From assembly GCA_033065855.1 (NCBI GenBank), contig JAVXUO010000600.1, positions 62,001-126,000 of the forward strand: 64,000 nucleotides of DNA, in the 5' to 3' direction. The notes under the pieces are model-generated. The model was not told the origin of the DNA. It did no database searches and saw only the letters and a program-made list of their open reading frames with translations. This document shows, piece by piece, positions 45,412 to 56,954 of the stretch. The position numbers and the translations under genes were made by a program. Numbering within the stretch: the stretch's first letter is position 1; the number at the start of each line of letters is the position of its first letter. The DNA comes from Escallonia rubra (taxonomy: Eukaryota; Streptophyta; Magnoliopsida; Escalloniales; Escalloniaceae).

Positions 45412-45782
45412 TTACCCATTATAATCCTTTCTAATCCGATGGAGCTCTTTGACAACATTCCCACTGTCCATTCTCTCATGTGGCAATTCTGCAGAGCATA
45501 TAACTCCAAGTTGGAGAATAGACTCCAAACATGACTTGAGTTTAGCAAACTCGCCTTCGCCATGCCTGTTCTTATTCAAACCTTCCAATTCTTCAAGTAT
45601 GATCGTTGAATCAACAATCTCCATCATGCGATCAGGGAGAGCAAACTTGACATAGTTATGAAGGCTAAAGTTGTCTATAAACATGTTGTCAGTAGGTCTT
45701 TTTCCGGTAAACATTTCCAACAACATTATTCCGTAGCTGTACATGTCAGCTTTTGTTGATGCTTCCTCCCCCATGCCATATT
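45412..45782 (-). CDS. LRR-kinase exon 3 (kinase C-lobe)
   Basis: 371 bases from acceptor CACTACAG|AATATGG. It encodes [35 protein letters not shown], a lobe with [14 protein letters not shown], and the end [18 protein letters not shown]...TAA. The 463-bp intron before it lies at the usual place for class XII kinases. Confidence 0.9.
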
Positions 45783-48700
45783 CTGTAGTGTGGAACAGCT
45801 TAGATACTTCTTTAGACATGTAGATGGAACTGTATAAGCAGATTAGCAGCTTCATCACAGATTCTTTTGGTATGAAACGCAACAAGGAGTAACTTAGTAT
45901 ATATCAGGCTCCAAATCTAAAATCATCTCTAAATCTCCAAGATGAGATTCGGTTAGCAGCTACAATTTGCAAGATCAAAATGAAAGGAGGACTAACTAAT
46001 ACTACCACCGTTTCACTGGATTTTCCCCTTTTACCGTCTGGGATAGGCTTGGAGTAATTCTGGTACAGGCAACTACTGAACTGCACTTCAATGGAGAGCA
46101 CATATTAAATAAGTAAAATTTGGCAAGGCAAGCTAGGGTCAATATAACGAGTAAAGTCAACGTTTGCAAATACTAAATCTATCCTGGGAATTTTTAACTG
46201 TCTATGGGGAAAACGAAATGGAGTATATGAATGAGCATTATGTACCTGGAGCGACATATCCAAGTGTTCCTCGAATCCCAGCTGAACTAAAATGTGCATT
46301 GTTCGATAAATTTGTATTGGCTGACAGAAATCTTGCGAGGCCAAAATCACCAACATGTGCACAAAGGTCATCGTCAAGAAGAACATTTCTTGGCTTGAGA
46401 TCACAATGGCAGATTATCGTTTCACAATGATGGTGAATATAATCCAATGCAGAAGCCACGTCAATTGCAATGCTTAGTCTCTGGACCAAGTTCAAGTTCG
46501 ACCCCTGCTCTTCAGCTTGAGTTGGATGCAACCAGCTGTCTAAACTCCCATTTGGCATAAATTCGAAGACGAAAGCCTTGAAGTCTTTGCCTTTGAAATC
46601 TAAGCTTGAGCAAACAGTGATGATCTTGATGAGATTCCTGTGACGGAGGATTCTCAACACATCGCACTCTGCCATGAAACTCTTGTTAGCTCCACGTTCT
46701 TGAAGTTTAAGTACCTTCACGGCAACAATGTGTTCACCAGAATTTAGACTGCCTTTGTAGACAGAACCATACCTACCCTCGCCAATCAAATTACTTGGGG
46801 AAAACTCATTGGTAGCATGAAGAAGTTCTGCATAAGTGATTTTTGGATATTGGTTTTCCAAGAGTGAGGCAGAAGAGGTTCTCTGTTGGGATTTTTTGAG
46901 TCTATAAAAGATCAAAAAAAGACTTGCTAACAGCAGAACAATGGGAAGAGTGATTAAAAGAGGTATCATTTTGTCAGGAAATGGTCTTTTATTCTTCTTT
47001 GAGGACTTTATGGGACAGGCAGGCAAATGCAGTGGGCCAATTCCTCCACAAAGCTTCATATTTTTTCCCACGACTGAAAATGCACTAATGTTGTTGAAAA
47101 CTCCCACTTTTGGAACTTCCCCCTCAAACATATTATGCGAAAGGTTGAGGAGGCGCATAAAAGGTAGCTTGCCTAGAAACTCTGGAATCGGCCCAGACAG
47201 ATTATTTTGGGACAGATCAAGTTGTTGGATGCCTTTTAATTGGTCAAGTGATGATGGAATGGCTCCATCCAAAAAATTGCCATGCAAATATAGGTACTCC
47301 AATACTAGACAATTACCAAGAGCGCTTGGGATTTCTCCTGTCAATTTGTTTCCTGAAATAGACAATTTTCCGAGGTTTTTCAAATTGCCCACTTGTGATG
47401 GAAGTGGTCCTGTGAATTCATTTAGCTCCAAGTAGAGGGCGACACTGAGGGAAGAAATTCCAATAACTTGCTCGGGTATCACGCCAGTTAGGCGATTGAT
47501 TCCTAAATCAAGTGCTTGCAGATTCGTGCAGTTACCCAACTCAGCCGGTATACTGCCCTCGAGCATGTTTTCTGCAGCAGCCAGATAGCTCAGTCCGGTA
47601 ATGTTGCCAATGGATGATAGAATTTTTCCAGAGATGTTATTTCTCACAATTCGCAGCTGTTGCAACTTGGAAAGTTTCCCAATGGATTCAGGGATGCTGC
47701 CTGAGATCATGTTATGACCTATTTTTAGAAGGTACAAGTTGTTGAGGTTACCAATCTCTTGTGGTATGCTTCCGGATATTTTGTTCGCTCCCAGCCATAA
47801 TGTCTCTAGTTTAGACGACAGATTTGTAATAGAACCCGGCAACACACCTCCAAATTGGTTTTTTGATAGTATCAACTTTCGTAGATTAGTGCAATTTGTC
47901 AAGGAACCAATGAAGCTCAAGTCGTCTAGTTTATTCGACCCGAAGCGGTTTCCATCAAGTCCTAGAGTCTTTAAGTCGCGAAGGTTTCCCATATTCGACG
48001 GTATAGGCCCTGCGAAATCGTTCGAATCCACACTCAAGAATAGAAGTCCAGAAGCGTTAGCCATCGAGGGTGGAAACGAACCCGAGAAATTGTTTAATCC
48101 AAGGTAAAGGTATTTGAGGTTTGGCAGTGTGAGGCCCAAATCTAGTGAAAGATGACCATGCAATCTGTTGATTGAGAGGGCAAAGGAATATATGGATGAG
48201 ATATTGTAAAGCTGCAGGGGAAGCGTACCGGACAACTGGTTACGATCTAAATACAAAAGATTCAAGTTGCGAAGCTGCCCAAGTTCCGAAGGAATGTTTC
48301 CCTCCAGTTTGTTAAAGCCCAAATCAAGCGCAAGAAGAGAGGTGAGATTCCCGATTGAAGGTGGGATTCTGCCTGTGACATGAAACAGTAAAGTTTAGCT
48401 TGTTAAGCATGAATTCTCACCAATGCTCATCGCCCATGTACATAGTTTAGCTCTAATTTTGTGCCAAATGTCACCTTTTTACTTCCAACTCTCTGGTAAA
48501 GTTTTACTTAAATAAATTGGACAATTTAAATGGAACTCTATCTAGTTTTTTTTTTTCCAATTTAGTTTTTCTAGGTATATTGTGTTATAACCCATGAATC
48601 GAACTCTATCTAATTCTTTAGTTAACTTTTCTAGATACATTGTATCATAATTTATTATTATCACTGTCATAATCCTTCTAATTGATTATTTATTTCATCA

Positions 48701-51162
48701 AACAGATCGTAACAATTGCTAAAGAGATTTAATGTATTTTACTAAAATTACATTTGACTAATTACACCAGATTTTACCTACAAGTTGGAAGAATACACCA
48801 TTTGTACACGTGTATTACTAATTAGGCAATAAACTTTTAATCAATGTTTTGTCACTGAGAATATTTTGGTGCCCTCGGTTCACTTGTGAGGTACGAATGT
48901 CGGAGTAGAATAGCAAATTAGAAAGTGAAAATAATCTTGCGGCCTTCGAGAACAAACAACAGTTAAAGCATGTTATTATATAGAATGTTATAGTTTCGTC
49001 TCAAAATATCATACAATAACTTGTTTTAGTACTGGTATCTTTCAAATGTTTATGTTTTTATTTTGGTATAGAACTCGAAAATATAGGCTTATCATTTTCT
49101 TCTTCTTTTTGTAGTGAAAGTGTAATGAGCAAAACTTAATTAATTATCATTGCGCAAAAAATAAGGATCAGGAGAAAAGAATGGATTTATCTCATTTGTT
49201 TGACAAAGGTAGTTAAAATACTATATAGAAAGTTACATCTTCATGTAAATTAAAAAAACCATATAATTAAGGAAAACTTCTCTTGGTCGCGGCAATTTTC
49301 GTCCCACTCTAGAAAGACACGTCATTATCGCTCTTGTAGACAAAAGTGAAAAAAGAACGTCTCCTCTCATCGTCAATGCCCTGCTTCATTTGTTCTACAA
49401 TAATGCATGTCATAACAATAAGACATGATATGAGGAAGAGCTTAACGTATAGTACTGATTCTTTCAAATATTTATTTTTTATCTTATTAAATGATTAGAA
49501 AGTATCTTGATCTTTTCTTGTTCTTTTTGTATGAAAGTGTATGAGTAAAGCTTAACTAACAATTATTCTCCAAATCATACGGACCACAACAAAATAACGG
49601 ATTTGTCTCATTTGTTTATAGGGTAGTTAAATACTATAAAAAAACGTTACAGATTTATGTAAAAAATTATATGATATACATTTTTCTTGGTCAAGACAAC
49701 TTCCGACCCTCTTCTGAAAGAAATATTATGCACTTATTGACATATGTAAAAAGAGAGAGCCTCCATTAACCGTCAGTTTGTTACTTCATTTGTTCTTTCT
49801 CTCTCTCTCTCTCTCTTTGTCTGTAATCTGGCACCCCCCCCCCTCCCCGGCGCAAAAAAGCCTCATTTCGGCATCAAAAGTTGGAAGGCCACCTTGGATC
49901 TCAGTTTTCCCCCATCGACATTTCCTGCGCCGCAAGTTCACCGTAGAATCACACTGACCTTCGAAATCGACGCCGCGGTACCGCCTCCACCTTTTCCCAG
50001 AAGAAGACCGGCCCCTAGTGCACTCGCCAAGCACAACTCCTAGTGCACCCCCTCCACCCTGGCAGCGCCGGCGGCCTAGTCGTCTTCAACCTCGAGCTCG
50101 CGACACGCACCTAACAACCACTCCACAACCACGGTAGAAAATCACCACTCAACCCACACGTTGCCGCACGAACCACCACACACTGCACGATCATCAATCA
50201 CCACGCCACGCCACACGCTGACAAATCGCCGCATCACTACCCCAGATGCGCAGTTGCCATCACCACTCTATTCACCAACCACCGCGTCCACCAATCACCA
50301 TACTCACCACCGTCGACGATTGGATTTTATTATTTGGATTTGGTTTTGAATTGGTAAGGGTAGGCGTGGAGGTTCATAGCGACAAGCTGGTGGCGGTAAG
50401 TGCGGTGGTTGATAGGGGGGAGGTGATGGCAGTAGGTGTGGCCGGTGTGGGTTGCAATGGTGGTCGAGGTTGTCCAGTGATTGGAAGAAGGAGATTAGAA
50501 GGGAAAAAAAGGCCAAAGAAAATTGTGAACTCTTCAGATACCTGAAAATTTTGCAAGCTCGTCACTTTGACGAAGATCTTGACAGAATTTGGTCGGAGAG
50601 TGCTAGATGTCACATTTATGTAACTTTGTAATGTGGGATAGTTAAAACGAACTTTATGATGCCAAACTCTTTCATGCGCCTTATCTAATTAAGCCTTGGT
50701 GAAAAGTATAGGAAGCTTACCTCGGAAAGAGTTGTTAAACAGCGAAAGAGACTGTAGGCGAAACAATTGGCCTATCTCTGGAGGAATGGTGCCATGGAAG
50801 CTATTGTGGTCGAGACGGTGCTCCCTAAGGAATGTCAGTCTTCCGATTTGGGGAGATACTGAGCCCACTAAATTTTGTGACACCAACCATAGTGCGGTTA
50901 CTCGTTGATGCTGCCGACCGCATGTAATTCCTTTCCATTCGCAGAAATTGAGAGAATCATTCCATGAGCTAAGGACTGCGAAAGGGTCTTCCTGAATTAG
51001 TTCCTTGAACGAGAGCAAAGCCTGTCGATCCGTCTCATTTGTGAAACCGGCTGCATCAACCGATCCTCTGCAGTTCATGGCAAAGAGAAGCCAAGAGAGT
51101 ATAAGAGACAAGTTTAGTACCCTTCGAAACATGTTAGAGGAGGCCATGACCATGCACATCAA
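45412..51162 (-). CDS. LRR receptor-like kinase, class XII (non-RD), three exons
   Basis: Exons 51162-50721, 48372-46246 and 45782-45412 join in frame to 979 residues. The likely start is MASSNMFRR (51147); three Met codons precede it. Order: signal peptide ([14 protein letters not shown]), LRRNT_2 cap ([31 protein letters not shown]), 20 LRRs of about 24 residues, cap with CGG and LPAC, transmembrane segment ([20 protein letters not shown]), kinase. Kinase motifs: [19 protein letters not shown] (Lys), [26 protein letters not shown], and a final ERM...VV.EL. HCD instead of HRD marks a non-RD kinase, as in EFR, XA21 and FLS2, which sense microbial patterns at the plasma membrane. The kinase intron splits the Glu of APE. 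Ligand unknown. The gene is somewhat shorter than XA21 or EFR, and a 2.35-kb intron interrupts the LRR array. Confidence 0.9.
46246..48372 (-). CDS. LRR-kinase exon 2
   Basis: 2127 bases from acceptor TGTCACAG|GCAGAA to donor CCAG|GTACAT. It encodes [19 protein letters not shown] onward, LRR3-LRR20, transmembrane segment and kinase subdomains I to VIII. No stop or shift inside. Confidence 0.92.
48373..50720 (-). other. Large intron inside the LRR array
   Basis: 2348 bases. The part next to exon 2 is AT-rich, with an imperfect direct repeat (about 49020-49390 against 49440-49795, offset about 418). The part nearer exon 1 has a (CT)n run (49797-49816), a nine-C tract near 49833 and CCACC-rich sequence (50040-50310). 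No LRR coding is recognizable inside. Small frames at 49786-50034 and 50246-50545 are compositional. Confidence 0.75.
50721..51162 (-). CDS. LRR-kinase exon 1
   Basis: 442 bases: signal peptide, N-terminal cap and LRR1 to the middle of LRR3 ([10 protein letters not shown]). It ends CGAG|GTAAGC, a strong donor, in phase 1. Unspliced, the frame would read GKLP and stop 12 codons later. Confidence 0.88.
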
Positions 51163-51199
51163 TTGTGAGAAGAAAGATGAGCTTCAACTGGTAATATAG

Positions 51200-51430
51200 A
51201 GGAGGCCATGACCATGCACATGTTAGGGTCGACCTCCAGTTGACCTGCTTTTTAGTCTTCGGGTGCTATGGCTCCCACCTATTTGAACTTAAGGCTTAAC
51301 GTCATTAGTAAGCTGAAGTACAAGGTGCAGTTAGGGTCGACCTCCAGTTGACCTGCTTTTTAGTCTTCGGCTGCTATGGCTCCCACCTCTTTGAACTAAA
51401 GGCTTAACATCATTAGTAAGCTGAATCTTG
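51200..51430. repeat. 108-bp tandem duplication just upstream of the LRR-kinase gene
   Basis: GTTAGGGTCGACCTCCAGTT starts at 51222 and again at 51330, followed in both by CTGCTTTTTAGTCTTCGG and CCATGGCTCCCACCT-like text. A short copy of the start region (GAGGCCATGACCATGCACAT) is also repeated at 51139 and 51201. Copy B near 8000 has the GTCGACCTCC block only once, so the duplication is specific to the intact copy. It lies in the leader/promoter region. Confidence 0.88.
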
Positions 51431-51565
51431 CAATAGGTGAAAATGGACATGGATATCCATTTTCACCTATCTGCATGGAGAAGACAAGGAGCGGAGGAGC
51501 GCCACGAAAATTTTATTGGTGGGGCGCCCCAAAGTGATGCTATTTTCCTATGATTGGTTATGCAT

Positions 51566-52229
51566 CACCTAATCGACGCATGCTGAACAAAGAAATGTTC
51601 GTGGCACATCATTTTGAGTTGTGACCAATAGATTATGTCCGTCGGTTAGATATAGAGGTGGTTAAGGTGTATATTGTTTTTTTTTTCAGCAGCTTGTTAA
51701 TTGTTAACATATATAGGAGGTACTACTCTTGCTTGGTACTTGTCACTGGTATATTTCATTCCCATATCAACTCAGTCACTTCATCTCTGCCTGGATCGAG
51801 CTTTCCATATGATAAACTTTAAACGTTATGTATTTGTGCCTGTTTGAATATTATATTTCTTGTAAGTCAAAATACTATGCAATAATATGTGAAGGTCAGC
51901 CTCCGGGTCGGAGCCACGGCATCTTTGTTATCAGAGCCTAGACTTAAGATTATGTAGACTCCCCGGCCTAAGTTTTTAGTGATCACATTTTATATGTTTG
52001 GAATAGTGTATAGGATCTAGCTTTTGTTATGCCTTGCCTTGAAACGTACATTTCCATAAGTAATTTATCTAGATTGTTAAACATTTTATAAACCCGGAGT
52101 AAAAGCCGTTGAACTAGTTATCTATTCCTTCAGGAGGTTTTCACACCTTCGATGCTTTATACGTATATGGTCTGCTTCTTGATGGTCGTGGTTATGATTT
52201 TGCTTTATATTCATACCATGAGATGATGG
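51566..52229. other. Upstream stretch with a retroelement-like scar
   Basis: No gene. TTTGTTATCAGAGCCTAGAC at about 51930 resembles a Met-tRNA primer-binding site (TGGTATCAGAGCC) and follows GTGAAGGTCAGCCTCCGGGT, so the end of a degraded LTR element may lie here. A 44-base direct repeat of GATGGTCGTGGTTATGATTT occurs at 52182 and 52226. Confidence 0.4.
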
Positions 52230-52877
52230 TCGTGGTTATGATTTTGCCAGCTGCTTCCACGTTCAACAGTTATGCCAACTTTGTTTGTGTTTCATAAGTT
52301 TTTTTTAACTGACCTCAGTGTGAAACTTTTCTTGGATATCGAGTGGATGTAATACAATTTGGTGGTACATTTGATTTGTCTAGTGTCAAAAAGCGAAAAA
52401 GATTTTGTGAGTTGATTTAAGAGCATTTGTGGCTTGGACAAGAGAGAGTGATCTTCACACAAGTATAAAAACAGTATTGTTGACAACACAAGTATTTTCA
52501 TGACAGTTAATGCGTAAACATGTGGCATGATGAGAACCGTGAAAAGTGCCTTGACGTTGGAAGTGGAAATAGGCACGTCTGTTACGGTTAATGATGAGAT
52601 AACAGTTACCGATAGTGGAATGAAAAAGATAAGTGAATGGGAGAGAACACGAGGGAAGCAAGATTTGAATGAATCGTACAGTGAGGAAAAAACTACTAAC
52701 AAGTACAACAAAATAGGCAATAATAGATAACGTGAAGACAGGGCAAGAAGATCTGTAGCAGCAGTGGATAGACGGTTTCTGGAGTGGACAACTGTCAGCA
52801 CTACAGGAGAGAGTTTAAACGAAAAAGGCCGATCGTGGAGTCTAAGACGTTATTCTCAATAAAGATAAGGATAAACA
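52230..52877. repeat. Paralogous 5' flank with two empty insertion sites (copy C)
   Basis: Matches 1-576, then 1684-1736, then 7338-7362 without the intervening DNA. The solo-LTR target (ACTAC, about 52799-52803) and the Helitron target (A52852|T52853) are both uninterrupted. The short frames here are the counterparts of those at 158-492 and show no domain. Confidence 0.9.
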
Positions 52878-52878
52878 T

Positions 52879-53110
52879 TCAATAACATTCACTTTGATGC
52901 CTCAAACACTGCAAGATATATCACAGTCACATTAGAATGCAAAATCATAGTTTCCCACGATCAATAACATTCACTTTGATGCCTCAAACACTGCAAAATA
53001 TATCACAGTCACATTAGAATGCAAAATCATAGTTTCCCACGATCAATAACATTCACTTTGATGCCTCAAACACTGCAAGATATATATCACAGTCACATTA
53101 GAGTGCTTAT
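52879..53110. repeat. 82-bp tandem array, three copies
   Basis: AATAACATTCACTTTGATGC occurs at 52881, 52963 and 53045. Units include CACTGCAAGATATATCACAG and TCATAGTTTCCCACGATC. The third copy is partial. Confidence 0.93.
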
Positions 53111-54499
53111 TCAAAATAAAACTACACCAAACACAATTGTATAACATACCTAGATAAAAAAATTACTCATTTGTACACATCAACAGGTCTTTAAGGGTTC
53201 TACCTTAGTCTGTCCATTCATTCAACAAATTTCTTTCGATTTTTTCTCACATAACTGCCAAATCTCGAATGTCAACGAACTTCTTTTTTAACTTTTGATG
53301 AATGCTTTCAATAGGCCATATAGATGAAAGTGTAACCACAACTGCATGAACTAAAGTTGCTATGTTTGGACTAAATCCTATGCTCTTGAGGTTGTGGTAA
53401 ACTTTTACGCTTGCTAGCATGTGAGATGTGACAGTGGTGTTTGGATTCATATTCTATTTTTCTAATTGAATCCATACGGGATGAAGCTTTCTTTCTCTAT
53501 TTTCCGAATAGTTTACTAATTTTATTGCATCATATAAGTTATGATTCTCAAATGTAATTTTTTTTGCTCCATCCTAGGAGGGCAAAAGATCTTGAACAAT
53601 CTTATGAATCAAATAATTTTTTGAAATTTTGTACTCACAATTTCATAATCGCAAAGCTCAATTTTTGTACGGGAATACTTGGTTATTGGTGTATCTAGCT
53701 TACAAGTTGTATTTTCAAAATCTTCCAAAAGTAATCTAGTGCGAAGGCACGCATTACGAAGCTGCATACTTGAAAAAGACCTAGAAGACGAAAGATATTA
53801 AGTTACAAAAACATATTATTTTTTTAGAGCAACATAAATATAGAGACGATATGTGTATATTGGCAAGTGATGATTGAATAAAAAGGAAAATATGATGTTA
53901 GAAAGCGAGACACTATATCTAATCAAACCATGCAAAAATATATTGCATTAAATATTAGCTGAAATTAAAGACAGAGACCAAAAAGGGGAAAAAAGAATTA
54001 TTCAAACGAACATATTTGAATTTCCACAGCCTTAGGTTCAAAAAGAAAATATTCTACTCCCAATAGAAAAGTAATACGGCATGAACATGAAAATGCCTAG
54101 TAAAAGCAGTAAATTGACAACAACACTTGTAATCCGTCAACAAGGTAGCATTAATGACTAATATTTATTTTTATCAAGGTTTGGTGGTGCACTTCCTTCC
54201 ATACTTAAGTTACATTTGTCTCCATGGTCAACAATGCTAGTAGCTTCAAAGGGATTTTCTTTACAATTTCTATCGGTTTACAACAAAATAGATCAATTAT
54301 ACAACACACCGAGTGTTTTCTACACTTATTGCTCATAAAGTATAGGTATTTACCATTTTATGCACACCTTTTTTGATGGGGGTTCATTGACTAAAAAAAT
54401 TTGTTTTATGCTTTGCCCAATCTCCAACGATGATGACATGATCTTGGGCTATAAGATTTTGTACATGTAACTCAGTGTACCACTTAAGATTATAATATA
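53111..54499. other. Gene-free stretch, expected 3' side of the decayed Helitron
   Basis: AT-rich. The Helitron terminus (minus strand CTRR after a hairpin) should be here but I could not place it. No gene is supported. Confidence 0.35.
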
Positions 54500-55220
54500 C
54501 CTAATTTAATATCTTTCTTGCCTCAAGCTTATAGTTGGGATCAAAGGTCTTGCTAATAGTTAGTCTTTTATTTCCATGTTACAGATTGTAGTCATTCAAC
54601 TTAATTTGGAAGACATATATTGTTCCCAAGAACCTTTCTTCCAACATATCATGAACCAAGTTTGGATTCCTTCTCTTGTCTGAATTATGTAAATTAATAG
54701 CAAAAGGTAGTGAAAAAATTATGTAAAACAATAGGAGAATTAAGGTGGCCAAGAAAGTAAATATGATGTACAATTAATCTTCTCGTGCATATCAAATAGA
54801 CGAGGGATTGAATATCCCAACCATTTTTTCACTTCTCTTTCGAATATCGTACGTATTACAACAGCGCTTTGGTCGTCTGTTTAAAAGCATTAGCCTATAT
54901 CTACAATTATAAAGACCAAAAGCATTCATACTATGATAAACTTAAACATATTAAATAAAAACATAGTTACAATTATCATGTCCAAAATTACCTTGGAACT
55001 GGATGTAAAATCTCTGCGTTGCATGTTTCACACGATAACTTGGACTCCTTTTGCAACGGTCTTCTTTCAACATGGGCATGACATGTAGTACCTCCATGAG
55101 CACTATCCTCGGGACAATTGCTTTGCATGTGTAAGTTGTTTCCTGAAAAAAAATTAATAATCGATGTATAAGAATTTTACACCATAAAAGAAAAATCATT
55201 AAACCATCCATAGACATCAA
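54500..55220 (-). pseudogene. Helitron RPA-like gene, 3' part
   Basis: Reading leftward after an acceptor (TTTTTTTCAG|GAAACA) come ETTYTCKAIVPRIV, then in a second frame YYMSCPC and LQKESKLSCETCNAEILHPV, the zinc-ribbon of the RPA1 C-terminal domain (..Y..C..C.......C..C). Further left: DMLEERFLGTIYVFQIKLND and FDPNYKLEARKIL, the end of that domain in plant RPA1-like proteins. Frameshifts and a stop after CPC. RPA-like genes are typical passengers of plant Helitrons. The 5' part lies beyond the MULE at 59509-60420. Confidence 0.72.
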
Positions 55221-55579
55221 AAACCAATTAAACCTTACAATCGGTGGAAGATCTCATCTCAAAAATCTTTGACAAAGTTGTCCTGTTAACAAATATAATT
55301 TCTTTAGGTTTCAGTAAAACACTGGGAGGTGTAAGTGTTTTACCGGTTTGATCGGAAAGTAGACTTGGATTGCCGACACAAAAATGACAAACTTACAATT
55401 TGCAAGTATGCGAAACGAATGAAACTATTCAATCAAGAGTACGAAATATACCTAATCACATACTCCGAAACTTCAGGTGTTGCCAAGTTGGTAGAAAATT
55501 TAGTAGTACTAGTTAAAGACAAATTATACCTTCCCGTGGTATTCATCATAACAACATTAGACTTTAGGCATTCATAAAA

Positions 55580-55691
55580 GATTTAATTATGCCATTGACC
55601 ATTGAACTATTAGGCAAATTTCACTTTGGCCACTGAACATCAATTTGTGCCAAAGTGACCACTGACTTTTTAATTTTGTCCAAATAAGCCC
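55580..55691 (+). repeat. MULE left TIR
   Basis: 112 bp, about 88 percent identical to the reverse complement of 59388-59499 by eye. It contains TTTGGCCACTGAACATCAAT and ends near CCAAATAAG. Confidence 0.93.
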
Positions 55692-56293
55692 ATATGTTAG
55701 GTTTTGTCAGCAGCAAAACCGTTAAGTTTCAAATTTGAAGCGTAAATTCGTGACTCTACCTGTCTTTCATTTCTTCAGAGACACACATCGCTTCTTCTCT
55801 CTCTGTCCTTCCCTCTTCTTTGATTTTCAGAGAACATGGTTATCTGTTATGGCGTGGGTTCTTAGACAAGTGAGAGAAGAGATCATCGATTAAGAGGGAG
55901 ATCGTCGTTTCCTTTACTCGAATAAAGTAAAGTCCACGGAGAGAAATAATTGCAATGACGTGGGTTCTTAGATATGAGGGTACACATCCTGAAACACACG
56001 ATCTTTACGGTAAGTTTTTCTATCCATTCTTTAGATTTAGTGATATGTTTTTGAAATCAACACGAATCCCGATATAGCCACCCACACAATCCTGATCCGT
56101 GAAATAATGTTGTTTACACAGATTCACGAACTAATTTTTAGATAGAATGCATGATGTTAAGTTAATTAAATTCAATTTTTTTTTTTATTTGTTTATGGGC
56201 TTGGGATTAGCGATTTGCTATTCGAAATTACTATAATATGCATTTCATAATGTGGAATTGGAGTATTAATTAGTAAATATCTTATAAGCAGGA

Positions 56294-56944
56294 ATGCCAG
56301 TAGACTTCTTTACAATTGAGTTGCACAATGGTGGGGAGTTTGTTTACATGCCAAATAGGCACTACATTGGTGGCCTTGTTAATTATTTCGATTACTGTGA
56401 GTGTGATAAGATGTCAATGCATGAAGTGGATGAAATGTTAAAGGAGTTCGGTTATGGGCATGAGGTGATGTTTTATTATTACAGGGTTCCTGGGATGAGC
56501 CTTGACAATGGGTTGAGGGGTCTAAGGGGTGATGATGATATCAGGGAACTAATAAGAGTTGTAACTGAGCAAAAGGTTAATGTTGTAGAAATCTATGTTG
56601 AGCATGGAAGCGCATCAGTGGAGGAGTATTTTGTACCTCCACCTGTAACTGGTTCATCAGTTATAATTGAGGAGATTGATTTAGGTAATGATCATCCATT
56701 GGGTACTCAGGATGATAATCGAGATGACAATACCTATACAGGTCATGCACATTTTCGTGACCTGGATGCATCATACTTTGAGAACAATAAGTTTACCCAG
56801 CTTCTTCTCCCTCCATGTGAAACTGAACATCCCAATGAGCAAGAGTTACACACTGTTAACAGCAACATTGAGCATGAGCATGTAAACACTGATCTGATTG
56901 AGAGTGGGCATGGGAATGAGAGTGAGCATGTTTACTTTATTTAA
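56294..56944 (+). pseudogene. MULE transposase N-terminal region (PB1-like)
   Basis: A 216-codon frame after an intron acceptor (ATAAGCAG, 56291). It starts MPVDFFTIELHNGGEF, with YIGGLVNYFDYCECDKMSMHEVDEM and YRVPGMSLDNGLRGLRGDDD as in the N-terminal domain of plant MuDR-family transposases. The second half is acidic and His-rich. The stop at 56942-56944 comes where the DNA-binding and DDE domains should begin; those are missing. Confidence 0.8.
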
Positions 56945-56954
56945 TCATTTTTTT

